Part shown: positions 12,036 to 24,163 of the stretch, piece by piece
How the letters are laid out: each line of letters starts with the position of its first letter
Numbering within the stretch: the first letter of the stretch is position 1
Assembly: GCF_040954835.1 (NCBI RefSeq)
Contig: NC_090723.1
Span: 506,001-570,000 of the forward strand
DNA: 64,000 nt
Direction of reading: 5' to 3'
Origin: Lepisosteus oculatus
Lineage: Eukaryota; Chordata; Actinopteri; Semionotiformes; Lepisosteidae
The notes under the pieces: generated by a model
The model's database searches: none
What the model was told of the DNA's origin: nothing
Seen by the model: only the letters and a program-made list of their open reading frames with translations
Program-made: the position numbers and the translations under genes

Positions 12036-13712
12036 TCTTTCTTATCACTATGTCTGGCATCACTGAGGAGTTATTCAGAGGACTGATCAACTGGTGTGGG
12101 TAGAATATGTCAGTTCACAGGTCATTATCCTTGTATTACGAAGTGTGCAAAGCTTAGCAATTTGTAATATCTTTAGATTGCTCTGTAACTACAGACACAC
12201 TGCGAGGCGATCTGATCAGTGTTTTATCTTTTGTGCAGATCGGTGGGATGTGGAGTCCTCATTCCTCAGTATCTGCTGGTACTGTGCAGAAACCCGTTGA
12301 CTAGCTGTAGGAATTGACCTGCTGCTTATTACGGTTCGTGTTGAGAAGTGCTCCTGTCTTGGGATAGTTGAGTTTTTGTACTGGCGCCTGTGTGATAAAA
12401 ATCATAGATTTTGGCTCATCTGCATCCCAACATTTCTGCCGTTTTTTCTTCCCACAGAACTGTCTCACTAGTGTCAGTTTTTCCTTTTCTGTGTTTTTGT
12501 GGTTTTGAATTTCCGTCTTTTGTTCTGTTTTGAGTGTGTTCCAATGATGAATTGCAGGTTATGCACTACTAATACTGTAAGATACTTCCACCCATGTCCG
12601 TGACACCAGGTGGATTATTGTTGCTGTCATTCACTGACATGCTTCAGTGTAGTTCATACATCAATGTATTTATTTGCACTTTTGAACTCCTCGTATTTAG
12701 TTTCTGATTGTGTAATTAATCTCGACACCTGTGCTGATAACGTAATGCTGGGTTAAGAGTGACTACAGGGACACCTGGAGGATATCGAAGGAACTGTTAA
12801 GAGACATACAGCTGTTTTAGAACTTCAGGTGTGTGTCGTTCTGTCCATGCATATGAAACAGAACAAAATACAGGGCATCCCATTTATATCGATGCATTTT
12901 TTTGTGTAATAAAACAAGAAAACCACACACTGATGAAATATTGAAGTGCAAATGTGGGAGTCATGTCCCCTGACGTTTCCGAACAGTCTGAATTGTGTAT
13001 GGTCGGAGGTGCAGATGGAGCAAGAGACTTGTTCTGCTGGGAGCCAACAGGCTGACTGAGGACTCTGCTCTCGCTGCAGCTGTGGCAACCAAGTCGTTTT
13101 AGGTGCTCAGATGTACAAATGCTTCCTGTTTCACGAAGCTGGCTATGGTCTTTGTTGGTGAAGTGTAAATATGCATAAAATATTCCACTGGAGAACAAAT
13201 CACTGCAACATGCAACTTCCGAACTTTCTAGAACTGCCTTCCCATAGTAGAGACCAGCTTTTCCCATGGTGCCCTGCGGTCCAGCTTTTCTTGATGCCAA
13301 TTCAATTCAGAAAAAACAGGCTTTTCTGAGAGTGCAATTCATTAATATAATATTTTGCATGTCTCTTAAATAGAACAGCAAATATTAATCCATATGCTTG
13401 TGGAAATAAACCATTTCAATAAACCGTTAACTGGAAAGAAAATAACTGTTTACACTGCAAACTTGAAGAATTCAGGTGCAGTGTAAACAAGGATGAACGG
13501 AATTTAAACAGAAGCTTTCAGTACACAGACTGCAGACTGTGCGTTGGACAGCAGGCAGACAGGCCCCCCTCATGCACCCTGCCTGTTTGCTGAAGACCAC
13601 TGTCCGATACTGCAGACAGTATTATGAATGTGGATGTGCTTTTATAAACCACAACCACAAATTGTTAAGAGTCAATTATTCACAAAAAGACTCCTTGTCC
13701 TGTAATTATTGT
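12036..13712. other. Intergenic region, nothing recognised
   Basis: I saw no coding exon, RNA gene or clear repeat. Two overlapping minus-strand open frames near 12.8-13.3 kb (87 and 138 codons) have ordinary composition, no homology I recognise and no splice context. Confidence 0.5.
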
Positions 13713-14012
13713 AGGGCAGCATGGTGGTTTAGTGCTGTTGCCTTCCAGCTCTTGGGTCCTGCCTTCAACTCCAGGTTGGGGAACATCCTGTGTGAGTTTG
13801 CATCTCTCTTTGCTTGATCTCTCCAGGCACGCTGGTTACTTCCCACCTCCCAAACGCATGCTGGCTAGATTAACTGACATTTCTAAATTGCTTCTGGGTG
13901 TGAGTGTGTATCCCATCCTGGGTGTACTCCCGCCTTCTACTCTGGGATGGGCTCTGGATTGCCATAATTCTCTCCAGGAAGTAGATTCTGATCATGGATA
14001 CATGGATAACTA
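13713..14012 (+). repeat. SINE-like dispersed repeat, nearly complete copy
   Basis: The copy starts 'gcagcatggtggtttagtgc', runs through a decayed 'gtgtggagtttgcatgtt' core and 'ctgggtgtactcc.gccttct', and ends 'gatcatggatacatggat'. This is the typical layout of a very common fish repeat. It aligns by eye with 34647-34930. It lies about 190 bp from an opposite-strand copy at 14200. Confidence 0.75.
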
Positions 14013-14199
14013 CAGCTTTCAACACAAAGCGTAATTGGAAACAAATCAGTGGCAAAACTCTACTAATCCTGATCAGCCTCCTCAGAAAAGAGCCTTTTCT
14101 AGCTTCAGTCCAGCACCCAGTGCTCTTTCACTGTCCTACAGGAGTTCCTCAGTAGAAGTTCATCCAGTCATTGGCAGTGGATTATTTCTGGTAAGCATC

Positions 14200-14465
14200 A
14201 GAACCTAAAGCCTGCCCAGCAACAAAGGGGGCAAGATGGGCTTGCAATCTGGACAGAATGCCAGTCCATCATATGGCTCACACACACATACAGGCACACA
14301 GGGAACTTTAGACTGATCGGCCTGACCAGGATGCCTTTGGAATCTGGGAGGGAACCACAGCACCAAAAAAAAAACACAAGATTTCGAGAAGAACATTCAA
14401 ACTCCACACAGAAGGTGCCCGTGACTCCCGATCTCTGAAGCAGCAACACTAACTTGCTGCTTGTA
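14200..14465 (-). repeat. SINE-like dispersed repeat, opposite orientation
   Basis: Read on the minus strand, this has the same blocks as 34647-34930. These are 'gtgtggagtttgaatgtt', a 'ggttccctccca' block, 'gtgtgtgagccatatgatggactggcat' split over the region, and the terminal part near 14205. A short A-run interrupts the middle (14365-14374). With the copy at 13713 it forms an inverted pair. Confidence 0.7.
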
Positions 14466-15059
14466 GATTGGATCCACACTATCATAGTGGGCAGGCGCTC
14501 CTAAGGTCTAGTGTTAATCTTGTGTTCTATCAACGGTTGGACCTTCACTAGCCTAGTTCCTTATAGCCTTCCTGTGCTTCGATGACACCAGCGGTCCTAA
14601 GTATTGCACCGTTTTCTCACACCGGTCAGTGACTGAAGGTGTGACTATTGTTTCTCACAAGGAGAAGATCTGGCACCTCCTGAGTGGCTCAGATGATGAT
14701 GGTCACAGACATCCTGATTTCCTCTCTGCCTCCAGCACAATAGTGACCCTGAAACTGCAAGCTTCCCTGTCCAGAGGATTCTCCTGTTGCTGTGAAGCTG
14801 GTTCGTACTCCACTGCTAGTATTTTCTTCTCTGTAACAAATTTGTTATAAGTATAGCTTAGTGTGGGTTTCATTCAGGTTGATTAGAATCTTTAAAAGCC
14901 TGCTCACAACAACTCAAAGTAAACTGCACAAGAGCTGTTTTAGTAGCTGAACTATCACACTTACTAGTCAGATCCTGGTTACTAATTGCCAGGTATCTGT
15001 TTTAATTTAATCTTTTAACTAGAAAAATCGATCAAGAACAAAGTCTCCTTCATAGTGAT
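14466..15059. other. Intergenic, nothing recognised
   Basis: AT-rich unique-looking sequence between two repeat copies. I saw no exon or regulatory signature that I would defend. Confidence 0.4.
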
Positions 15060-15084
15060 AACTTGGATGCCCTTTTCATCCCAC

Positions 15085-15425
15085 TGTCACTATATGATGC
15101 ACCCTGGAGTAGGATGCCATATACATCAACACTGAGAGGCAGGTCTAGGTAAAATGTACACAGAAAAACAGCTGTAAGGCTCTTTTATTTATACTGTAAG
15201 GGGAACCAATTAGCCAAAATCACACAACAAAAGCCTTAGCTCTCTTTTAGTTTCTCACTTGATGTCTCTAGTGGTGTTGATTGATACTGGAAGCCTCAGC
15301 TTCCTGGCTTTTAAACATCCACCAAGTGTCATGTGACTGAGGATGGCCGGTCATCTCCCCCCCCAGCTTTCTGGGAAATGTAGTCATCTTCTCTGAACAT
15401 AGTGCCTTCTCACACTAGGTTTTAA
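15085..15425 (+). repeat. Dispersed repeat family A, copy 1
   Basis: This copy shares ordered blocks with 21440-21935 and 25405-25910. The blocks are 'caccctggagtagga', 'ggctcttttatttata', 'ctcagcttcctggcttttaaac', 'catgtgactgagga', 'ggtcatc.ccccccc', 'ttctgggaaatgtagt' and 'ccttctcacact'. All three copies point the same way. No coding capacity or terminal inverted repeat was seen, and the class is unknown. Confidence 0.75.
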
Positions 15426-17972
15426 AACACGTCTTTTCTCACCAAGATCAGGATATCAAACAGTAATCCATTCGTTCTTTGCTTCTGTAACAGAATCATT
15501 TTATTTACTGTTTTGTATTCTGAGAAGCTTTAAAAATGGAACAAATGCACATGGTTCCATCTGTCGCATCTACAGGCTGTACAGGGATCTCGGATGTTTC
15601 AGGCCAGAAGACCTGCAGTTGGGTACAATTACATCAATTAGTCCAGTTGTTAAACAGCTGTGTCACACCTATTATACTGTGCACAGGAAAACTGTTTTGT
15701 CATTTTTCTTGCTATTAATCTAGAGAATAAAAACCAGCATTTCTGTATCAGTCAAAAGAAGCCCTGATCTGCTGCTTATTAGTCTCCTCGTTGTCAACTG
15801 AACCCTTTCACCTCAGTGCATTAACTAAGAGCTGTGGAGATGGCCTGCAGGCATCGGCTGTTGAGTAACAGTCTTGATTTCTATATATAGTCCAAACTCC
15901 AGGATTCCTCCTGCGCTGTGGTCAGCAGGATTTACAGCAGGAGTCCCTCGGGACCCACCTGCCATGAGAAGTGCGATGTATATTCTCACAGAGCATGTCC
16001 GGGACGTGCAGCCCTCAGCTTTGTGAAATGTCCGACTTGTGTAAGGGATCTGCCCAGAATGAAATGGGCAGGGTTCCTGGTAAGAGAGTGTTCAGAGGGA
16101 AAATGCTCTGGGGTATCAGGTGAGAGCAGTGCCTTGATCCCCTCCCAGTGTCCCAGTAGCTGAACAGCATGTACTTGACGTCTCGTAAAACAACGTGTTG
16201 TTGCAACATGCTGGGCTGCTCAGAAGCCCATTCGGACAGGTGACCTAGGCGCAGCACAAGCTCAGAACTTGCTGTCTCATCAGTTCCTTCCCTTCTGAAT
16301 ACAATTGCATTGGTTTAATATTCAATTATTCCTATGGTGGTTTCTGAAAAGTGGTTAAAAATCACAAGAATAAAAAAAACACGACTTTAAACTCTTAAAC
16401 TGGTTTTGTGAAAGAACCTGCTACATTCTTCTAGAGGAGTAATTAACACATGCCTTTTCCAGTTTTACTTGTAGCAGTTTTCCATTCAAATAGCAACTTG
16501 GCACCATTTGATTCCTAAACTGGAGTAACCTCATGCAGGGGCAGATCCATTCATACATTCTCCCTAGAAAACTATGATCTGATTGGTCAATGAAAATTTC
16601 CAAAAGGCGATATGAGGTATCTTCTCCTGAGTGGGGGCAGGGAGCACAGGCGGTGTTTCTGAAGGCAGGTTGAGTCCCAAGCCCCAGGTTTGCTGCCCTG
16701 AGTCTGGGCTGAGTGGTTAGTGAGCTCAGACTGTATTTCACAGGTATGGGAGGCTGCCCAACAGTGGCCCCTGTGAATTCCCATGAGCCTGTGAGCGTGC
16801 AGTATTGTCAAGGAGGATCACTGCTGTGGTCTATGTTTAGATAGGTTTTACTGCTGGCAAGATCCTTTGTCAATGTGAAATAGAGACAGACATTCTGTTA
16901 TGTGACGGTAATGCACAGTCAGGAACAGGACACTGGGCTGGATTCTCATCATGCCTTCATGATGACTCCTCTGCAAGCTCTGTACTCCAACTTCCCGTGG
17001 GCTGTGTAAGCAGAGGCTCCCTATGCTGAAAACGTTATGGTTCATTTTCACAGAGATGACAATCGTATGGCTTCCACAGCACAAAGGATAAAAAGGTCAT
17101 CAGCTTTAGGTGAACTAGTTGGAAATCTGACAGGTCTGGGCCCATTTGTGTGCACACAGTTCTGAGTTCTGCTAGGTGTCACAGCTCATTATCTGAAGTG
17201 CCACAAGCAGGCTCTGTCAGAGCCGCGTGAGGGAAGCCAGCCAGGGTGCCTGAGCGGGGCAGTTCTGGGGCACTTCATGGGTGGAAGGGGTTGTGGGGGT
17301 AGTGGTAGGATATGAAAGTGGAGCCCCTGGATCCCCCCTGCGTAAAGCGAGCTGGGCCCTCCTGCCTGGGTGTTGGCAGGGCCTCTGTGTTGGATGCACA
17401 GATATCTGCAGTGCGTTCGCAGTGCAGGCCGGCTGCCCAGCCTCCTTCCACAGCCTCATGCAGCCAGGGCTTTAAATAGCAGGGCGTGGCCGTTAATTAG
17501 AGGCGTCTGGGAGCCAGTGGACCAGCCCTGCGCCCCTGCGCCCCGGCAGGACCAGGGGCTGCGACACAGAAACACAGCTGCCGGCCCAAGTGCCACAGTG
17601 TCACGTGGTGCAGGTGCAGCGCCAGTGGTCTCTGCGTCATGGGCTCCTCCCGTAAATCACTGTAAACCACCGCTGAGTCCATCTCGTATCCTAGTTAATG
17701 GGTCTGCAAATCTCCCCCCCAGGTGTTCGAGCCGGCAGCAGATGAACACCGCCCTGGCTGAAGAAGCGTCCTGGCGTGACGAGGGACGGCACCACCTGCA
17801 GCTGCTGAGCCCTAGTGCAGGAGGTGGGAAGAATGAACGCAGGAGAGGAAGAAAGGCCACAGGAAGGAGGAGTCTGCCCCTCGGCTCCCTCAGCTGAGAG
17901 GATCCCTTTACAAATCTAGCTGGAGAGCTGCTTCCACCCACTCCTCCAGTGCAGAGCCGGAGCCTGTCCTGG

Positions 17973-17990
17973 CACGCAGGGGGCGCAAGG
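17973..17990 (+). promoter_or_regulatory. CTCF-like motif
   Basis: The sequence cacgcagggggcgcaagg fits the core of the vertebrate CTCF motif (CCAxxAGGGGGCGC) with a mismatch on the left. It lies about 0.8 kb upstream of the predicted PHOSPHO1 start region. This is motif evidence only. Confidence 0.35.
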
Positions 17991-18016
17991 TGGGGTAGGT
18001 CTGGACAGGACACGGA

Positions 18017-18042
18017 CACACACACACGGACACACACACACC
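18017..18042. repeat. CA dinucleotide microsatellite (interrupted)
   Basis: Two short (AC)n runs are separated by a 'gg'. A simple sequence repeat with no other function evident. Confidence 0.8.
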
Positions 18043-18069
18043 AGGGCCAATGTTTCCAGGAGCCGATTA

Positions 18070-18195
18070 ACCTGCCACTATGTTTTGGGGAGGAAACTGG
18101 AGGCCCTGGAGGAAACCTACGCAAACACAGGGAGAACCCATGAACTCCACACAGACAGCCCCCCAGGAACTGAAGTGAGCACCGTGACCCCTCAA
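18070..18195 (-). repeat. SINE-like dispersed repeat fragment
   Basis: On the minus strand this gives the central block 'gtgtggagttcatgggttctccctgtgtttgcg' in split form, then the 'ggtttcctcc' block, matching the core of 34647-34930. Both outer ends are missing. Confidence 0.6.
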
Positions 18196-18539
18196 GCCCC
18201 CCTTGTTTTGTGTGAAACAGTGTGCATTTAGGACTAAAAACACACCTGCTTGGATTCTGCTTTGCCTGATAATTGTTCGGTGGCACTGCGAGCTGACTTC
18301 CTCAGGGTCGGGTCGTAAGCAGCAGCGTGTGGCTGTCATCTCTGCGCCTTATCGCTGTTCAGCACACGGGCAGCCAGGATGGAGAGAGCGCCCTCCTTTT
18401 GCGATAGCACCGCTTTCATTTCTGTGCCGAACCGACGGTCTTGTTACAGCAGATAGACTCGTATGCAGGAGCCTCGTTGTTTTACACGTACGCGAAACTT
18501 TCCTTTTGCAGCTGCCATCGCAAAACCCACCTCCCTGCG

Positions 18540-18790
18540 GGGTCTCCGCTCTTCCCCGTCAACTTTCTTCGGTTCTCCCGAATGCAGCCGTGGCGCTCCG
18601 GCGTCTCGCCTCGGTCTCCCACGGGCGGCCCGAGCGCCTCCCCGCCGGGGAGCCCCCGCTCGCCGCCCGGGTCCCTTTAATCTCCGCAAAGGGGCGGTCT
18701 CCATTGGATGCCGGCAAGTGACGTCACAAGGATGTCTTGTCCTGGCTTGGCAGCCCTTTAAATGGGCAGAGAGGCGCTGATCCGAGCGGA
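18540..18790 (+). promoter_or_regulatory. PHOSPHO1: CpG-rich PHOSPHO1 promoter
   Basis: A CpG-dense stretch carries, in order, a GC box GGGGCGGT (18691-18698), an inverted CCAAT box ATTGG (18703-18707), a perfect cAMP-response element TGACGTCA (18719-18726) and a TATA-like TTTAAAT (18757-18763). The spacing suggests a start near 18790. It is assigned to PHOSPHO1 because the next + strand exons with good splice sites lead to that gene; transcript evidence would be needed to confirm it. Confidence 0.6.
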
Positions 18791-19008
18791 AAATTACCCG
18801 AATCACAGGAATGGGTGTCAGCGCTGCCGCTGGGCGACCCGGGGGGACACACTGATGAAGGGGACCGAGACTGGCATCGGACGGCGAAGCAGCCGGAGCA
18901 TGCACGGCGATTCTGAGTTTCTGGCAGCCCTCCAGCCCTGAGCCTGCTCCGCTGTGTTAATACCGCAGCTGCCCGGAATGCACTTTGCCCAGAGCCTTCG
19001 GAGAGCCG
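18790..19008 (+). other. PHOSPHO1: Predicted PHOSPHO1 exon 1 (5' UTR)
   Basis: The exon runs from the predicted start region to a splice donor (gagagccg|gtaatt). It contains short upstream ATGs. The one at 18811 opens a 15-codon frame that stops at 18858. The one at 18978 stays open to the donor in a phase that could join the PHOSPHO1 frame. The exon start is approximate. Confidence 0.45.
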
Positions 19009-19537
19009 GTAATTATTGTGTAACATCTATTTTTTCTTCTTTACCCTCCCTTCGTTTTGCTGTCCGTTAACGTGGGCACTGGGTGTGAACGGGGGAAAAT
19101 GCAGGCAGGCGACTAAAAATAAACTTGTTGACCAAATGCAGAGACGTGCTGTAAACAGCCTGAAGTCCGAACGCAGGACAGTAATTTTGCCCGGTGTTAA
19201 TTAAAAACAAATAAGTGTCATTACCCTGAAGGGTATGTAATGCTCGTCCAGATTGTCCTTGAACTGAAGTCCAGGTGTCGCGGAGCAGGACAGTTCACAG
19301 AGGACAGGGGACACGTCCCGGGCTCTGTGTGAGTTCACCGCAGTGATACAGTAGTGTGCCCTTGAACATAATACGTCCAGCTCCGTGGGTGTATATATAT
19401 CTCTTCCACATACTTTCTACGGTTTTGGTTGCGACACTACCTCACGTTTAATGTTTTGTAACTCGCTGGGATGTGCACTAAACGCTGTTATTTTTATAAT
19501 TTGACGGCTTGTTATTTTTTTCTTGTATGTCCTACAG

Positions 19538-19604
19538 ATTAGCGGGACCGCTGTCACAGAGGATAAGAAACGCCAATACAATTGCGGAATACCCCAGCGA
19601 AACG
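19538..19604 (+). other. PHOSPHO1: Predicted PHOSPHO1 exon 2 (non-coding)
   Basis: This 67-base segment lies between a good acceptor (tcttgtatgtcctacag) and a donor (aacg|gtcagt). It has no ATG, so it would be 5' UTR. Spliced to exon 1 it introduces a stop after the 18978 ATG. Confidence 0.4.
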
Positions 19605-20236
19605 GTCAGTTGGTGGTATTTATTTTAATTAATTAATAATAACCAACACCCCCCACCCAGTCCCCCCCCCCAAAAAAAGTTGAGATATTGCGCATGGAAA
19701 CGTAACTTTATAAATAAATCCTCAGACACTGTTCATTTATTGCACTTTGATGCCGATACAGATTTCATCATCTGACCCGTGGCGTTTTGACAGCCAGCGA
19801 AGCGCATTCCTAATTTCTTTTCGGTAAAAGATGTGAACTCTGCTGTTGTTAACCCGCGTCTTGCCACGGCACAGCCACATTATTCTAACGCTGTCAGGGA
19901 GAAAGCTCTCCTGCTGCCTGCTGTCTCCCTGGAGATTGCCTTGTTAATGGCGCTATTTCATCCCAAGACCCTGCATACATTCACGCTGTACACATGGAAA
20001 GGTAGCATCAGGCTCATGCCAACAGCACACCTCACTTCCACAACGACAGAGCTCACCCCCTGCGTGTGCGCGCCCCCTTAACTTAACAAGGCAGTGAACT
20101 TTGGCTAGCAGAGACGAGCTGTCTGTCATGTTATACTTTCAGTTCTGGCCGTGTGGGGTGGGATACGGTGGCAGAACATCATGACATTTAGATTTAGCGA
20201 TCTTTTTAACACTGAACTGAGGTTGGCGGAGAAGAG

Positions 20237-20252
20237 AGCGCCCCCTGCAGGG
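20237..20252 (-). promoter_or_regulatory. CTCF-like motif (minus orientation)
   Basis: The sequence agcgccccctgcaggg reads as a CTCF core on the minus strand. With the + strand motif at 17973 it brackets the PHOSPHO1 promoter in convergent orientation. Motif evidence only. Confidence 0.35.
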
Positions 20253-21439
20253 CAATCGCCTGCGCGCCTGTGTCTGGGTTGAAAGCAAGAACATGCCGCT
20301 GTCCCGCGAAACTCGGTCCGTCTGGAAACTCGCAGAGAACCGATCCGCTTATCCTGTCAGAAAGAAAATCATTGAAAGAGCAGCTGATTCAATCTGCATT
20401 GAGGCTGTAGAGGGCCAGCAGCAGGTCAAGTAGGTCCCAAAATGCTCTCCAGTTACCACTATTTCGGTTGTAGTCAGTTGTCATATTTAGTCAAATATGT
20501 ATATTCAAAATGTTTTACATTTGTAAGTATTTGTCATAATATATTGCATGAAACAACCAAATTAAAAGTCTGAAATCCTTACCTTTATTGAAGATGTCGT
20601 GTGTGAGGAGTATTTAAGTGCCCATATTCATTAGTGCCCCTTGCCCAAGAACAGGACGTCTTCTCGGGCTGAAATGGAAGACGCAGTGGTAACTGAGCTG
20701 TGTGCACTGTGCAGGCAGTTATTTAGTTACATACAGTACCTAAATACTTTAAGCAGAGACCATGTGGCTGTCAGGCTGGAAACCTCCGTAAGATGTGACA
20801 ATTTAATATACAAAAGATGGACAGTGGGGAACAGTACAGGAGTCCCTGGAAATAGACCGGAGCGCCTGTTCGATCTCCTGTTTGTTCGGCTGCATTGTTA
20901 GGATTGTCTTCTCTTCAGTGTCACTTCAGAGGTTGGAGGATTAGACGTTTTCCGAAAGCAGACCCGTCCGTCCCAGTAAGATGTCTCTCCACATTCAGGT
21001 GCCTTGGACTGGTCCAATATTAGGACTTTAGTGGGAGAGGGTTAGCATCTGTTGTAAATATCAGTTTCTGTGTTTTGTGTGAGTTAGTTTGTTTAAAAAC
21101 GCCTTTCTCTGATAAGCTTGTGCCTGTTGTTCCCAGCAAACTGTTGAAGACAGAAGAAGTTGTTGCTCAATATTCTTTAATCAGTGGGGCTGTGTTATTA
21201 TTTAACTTATGTGAATTACTTGTATTCAGGCTGGTATAGGAACAGACTGTAATTAATACTTATTTAACCTGCATTTCTTCTTTTATTCACTAACTACCCT
21301 ATAGAAGAAGGATACTGGGACAATATGGATATTTAAACAATGTTCTGTTTCTATTTAAATGAAGTTCTATCTTCAATATATTTTGTTTTACGTTTGCTTA
21401 TTATTTTACCTTGTGTTTCTTTCTAGTAAGTTTATTATT

Positions 21440-21935
21440 TTACAGTACATGGGGTGAAAGTGACACACCCTGGAGTGGAATGTCAATTAGGATAGTTGAT
21501 AGGTAGGTCAAGGAAAAATAGACACTCGAAACAGCAATGATCTAAAGAAATAGTGCTCTTCTATTTACAACGAGAGACAAAAGAAAACTGCTATCTCCAG
21601 TAACATATTTGAAAAGCTTTGAGATTCTCCTTCAATGTGTTCAGTCCCTCCCTACCAGTAGCTGGGCAGCAAAGCTCTTTACCAGCTGCTTAGCAAAGTT
21701 CTTGTTTGTCAGTCAGTCAGATGCTTCTGTCCCTCTGGTGCAGCTTGCATCCCCAGAAAGCAATAAAAACCAGTGCTAGACGCCTCCAGTTCCTGGTTTA
21801 GAAGCGGTCATGTGACTGTTGTCTTACACCACTTGGACAGATGAAAGGATGGCAGGTCATTCCCCCCCACAGGTTTCTGAGAAATGTAGTTCAGAGAAGG
21901 ATCTTGAGAGTACTGTGTCAACGGAGGGCGGGGTG
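21440..21935 (+). repeat. Dispersed repeat family A, copy 2
   Basis: The same ordered blocks as copies 1 and 3 are present: 'caccctggagtgga', 'atagtgctcttctatttaca', 'gagagacaa', 'cagtcagtcag', 'ccctctggtgcagctt', 'agttcctggttt', 'catgtgactg', 'ggtcattcccccccacag' and 'ttctgagaaatgtagttcag'. This is the longest copy. Confidence 0.75.
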
Positions 21936-23509
21936 GCCCAGAGAGAGGGCAGTGTCACAGTAGAACTGATTTCTGTTTTCAGGTGGAATTCAAAGCTTTT
22001 CCCACCCTGAATAATGGATGATGCCTCAAGCTTTTACTGAAGCAACAGAGTGACCAGTGTGGGCTGGACTTACATGAAGTCCAGGGACCCTCTTTTCTCC
22101 TGCGAGGGGCTGCCCTGTCATCATCTACTGCTGCCGATTTTTTCCTTTGCAGTTTCCCAGCTGTGCTCCCTAGGGTGATGGGAAGTGGACGGGATTGCAG
22201 AGCAATCCGAACAATTTCCTGTCCCTCAGCCAGCAAGCTGCTGGACTGCAACAGGCATTGCAGGATACCTGACCAGCAATAAAAACCTGCAGACAGGCAC
22301 ACCTGTTACCTCTGTAGGTTCAGTCTGCCCTCTGTGTGTGTACGTCAGGGGCATTTGCATACACAACGAATTCAGTTTTATGGTGTTTAATTGCAGTGTA
22401 TACTCAGCATTGCTCTTCCTGTTCTGACCTCAGGCGTGAAGTTCAGAGGAAAGTGCACTGAAGCAAACAGCCCGTTATTTGCGCACATTGGCTGTGTGCC
22501 GCAGTACCTCTGGTGTCTGCACTGACTTCTCATTGAGCCAATCGTGACAGACTGGGATCAGTCTGGACAGTCTGGGTGTTGATTTCAGGTCTTATTCAGA
22601 GGATTACTTGATGACCCTGTATTTCGTGGGCTTCAGGCCTTCCTGAATGGAATATGTAGGCTTTCCTACAGTCTTCTCCCTATTTCCTAAAACAGCAGAA
22701 ATCTCTTTAATGAACGATAAAAAAACAGGACCTCGAGGTTCGACTGAGTTGACACTGAAAGCTCTTCGTTTCAGTCATACGTTTAATCATGTTTTGCTTT
22801 GTCCCTCACAGATCACCTGATGAATCTTTAATTACAGTACTTGAGTGGTTTGTTTTCTAATTGTACCCTTGTGCATCACATTGGGCCACAGATTGATAGT
22901 TTGTCCATTTCTGGAAGAGGAAAATGTAAAGGCTGTTTTGCTGACAGGGAGCACTCTTGGAGGATCCTTTATTTAGTTATGACTGAAAGCCAGACCTCAG
23001 AGGGGCAGAGAGGGAAATTTACAGCCCGGAATCAACAGGAAGCTGGGAGGTCTGGCGTGTCCTATTATTTAGTTGGCAGGGAGAGAGAACTGGACCTTGG
23101 TGCTGTGTCCGCAGCAGTCCTGTTCTAGAACATGATGCATGCTGTATTACAATGAGCAGACAGCAGTAATGTGTACAGCGGTGCGATACCAATCACAGAC
23201 ACTGGACGCTTGCTCAGGTAGAGCCATCCTTGTGCCTCTTAGGACCTGACTGCCACAGATGCTCATGCACCAGCCCAATCATACCATGATGCCTTGAGCA
23301 CGCACTGCAGAATTCCACCTGGGTGTGGGAGTGCTTGTGGCTGCATGATTGGGCTGCCTATCTAAGCAGGAGGTATTCCAGCTGTCCTGAGCCACACTGC
23401 TAGTCAGACTTCTCAGTAGGTAGTTTCCATACCAGAGTCACTTCACCTCATTGGGCCTGTGCAGAAGTGGACTCACTTGAAGTAAAACAGCAGATCTGCA
23501 GCAGGGACT

Positions 23510-23575
23510 TGTTATGACAGGGTAGCGACCCACCTGTTAAGAGAATTAACCACTATGCTACACTGCCCTGTAGTT
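23510..23575 (-). repeat. tRNA-like SINE head fragment
   Basis: On the minus strand it reads 'gggcagtgtagcatagtggttaa ... gggtcgctaccctg' in pieces. This resembles the tRNA-like head of the SINE-type repeats elsewhere in the window. Short and decayed. Confidence 0.35.
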
Positions 23576-24163
23576 TTGCCAAGTTATCTTAAGCGTTTAT
23601 ATGAATGCTGCTCAACTGGCAAGAAAGGGCAGGTGTGTTTGACTGTCAAAAGGCTCAGTTGACTTGCAAAGCCTTTGTTTCCCTGGTTTGTGCTCTTATT
23701 GCTTTTTTTTTAAAGAACCCCCTTCCTACATTTATTCGTGGCTCCTGTGCTGAGCCCAGCTGGGTTTGGTCACACCCAGCAGCCAACAGTTACACAAACA
23801 CACCTCCTGAGTTTTATTGTCTCCCTGGAGATCATAGGCTCAGAAAAGCCATGTAATACCAGTTTATCGACAGGTTCATTTCATACTATGTTCTTCTTTG
23901 TTCTTTATAATCACCATTAATTAGTGATAATGCTTTTTTAAAAAGTAAGCTTGGAAATGAGACCAAATCACAAAAATGAAGATACACATAAGAGTATTTA
24001 TGGGCGGCTTCCCTGTGACCCCGAGTGTGAAGAGCCGGTGAGAAAACGGGTGGATAAGAGTATAGCTCCTGTCTAAATCACACTGCATTGCAGGATGAGT
24101 TTTAGGTGCGAACTGTGTATTCTAACTAAAAGTTTTGTTTTTCTTTTTCTTTTATCATTCTAG

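Larger units (their letters stand above)
15426..18540. other. Intergenic region left of PHOSPHO1
   Basis: No gene is recognised. Contents include a SINE-like fragment (18070-18195, minus strand), a CA microsatellite (18017-18042) and a CTCF-like motif (17973-17990). The sequence becomes more GC-rich from about 17.2 kb. Open frames of up to 209 codons there lack splice sites or recognisable domains. Confidence 0.45.
19605..24163 (+). other. PHOSPHO1: Predicted PHOSPHO1 intron
   Basis: A 4.5-kb stretch without recognised exons. It contains a CTCF-like motif (20237-20252), repeat family A copy 2 (21440-21935) and a tRNA-like SINE fragment on the minus strand (23510-23575). It ends in a long pyrimidine tract and TAG at 24161-24163. 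Confidence 0.5.
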
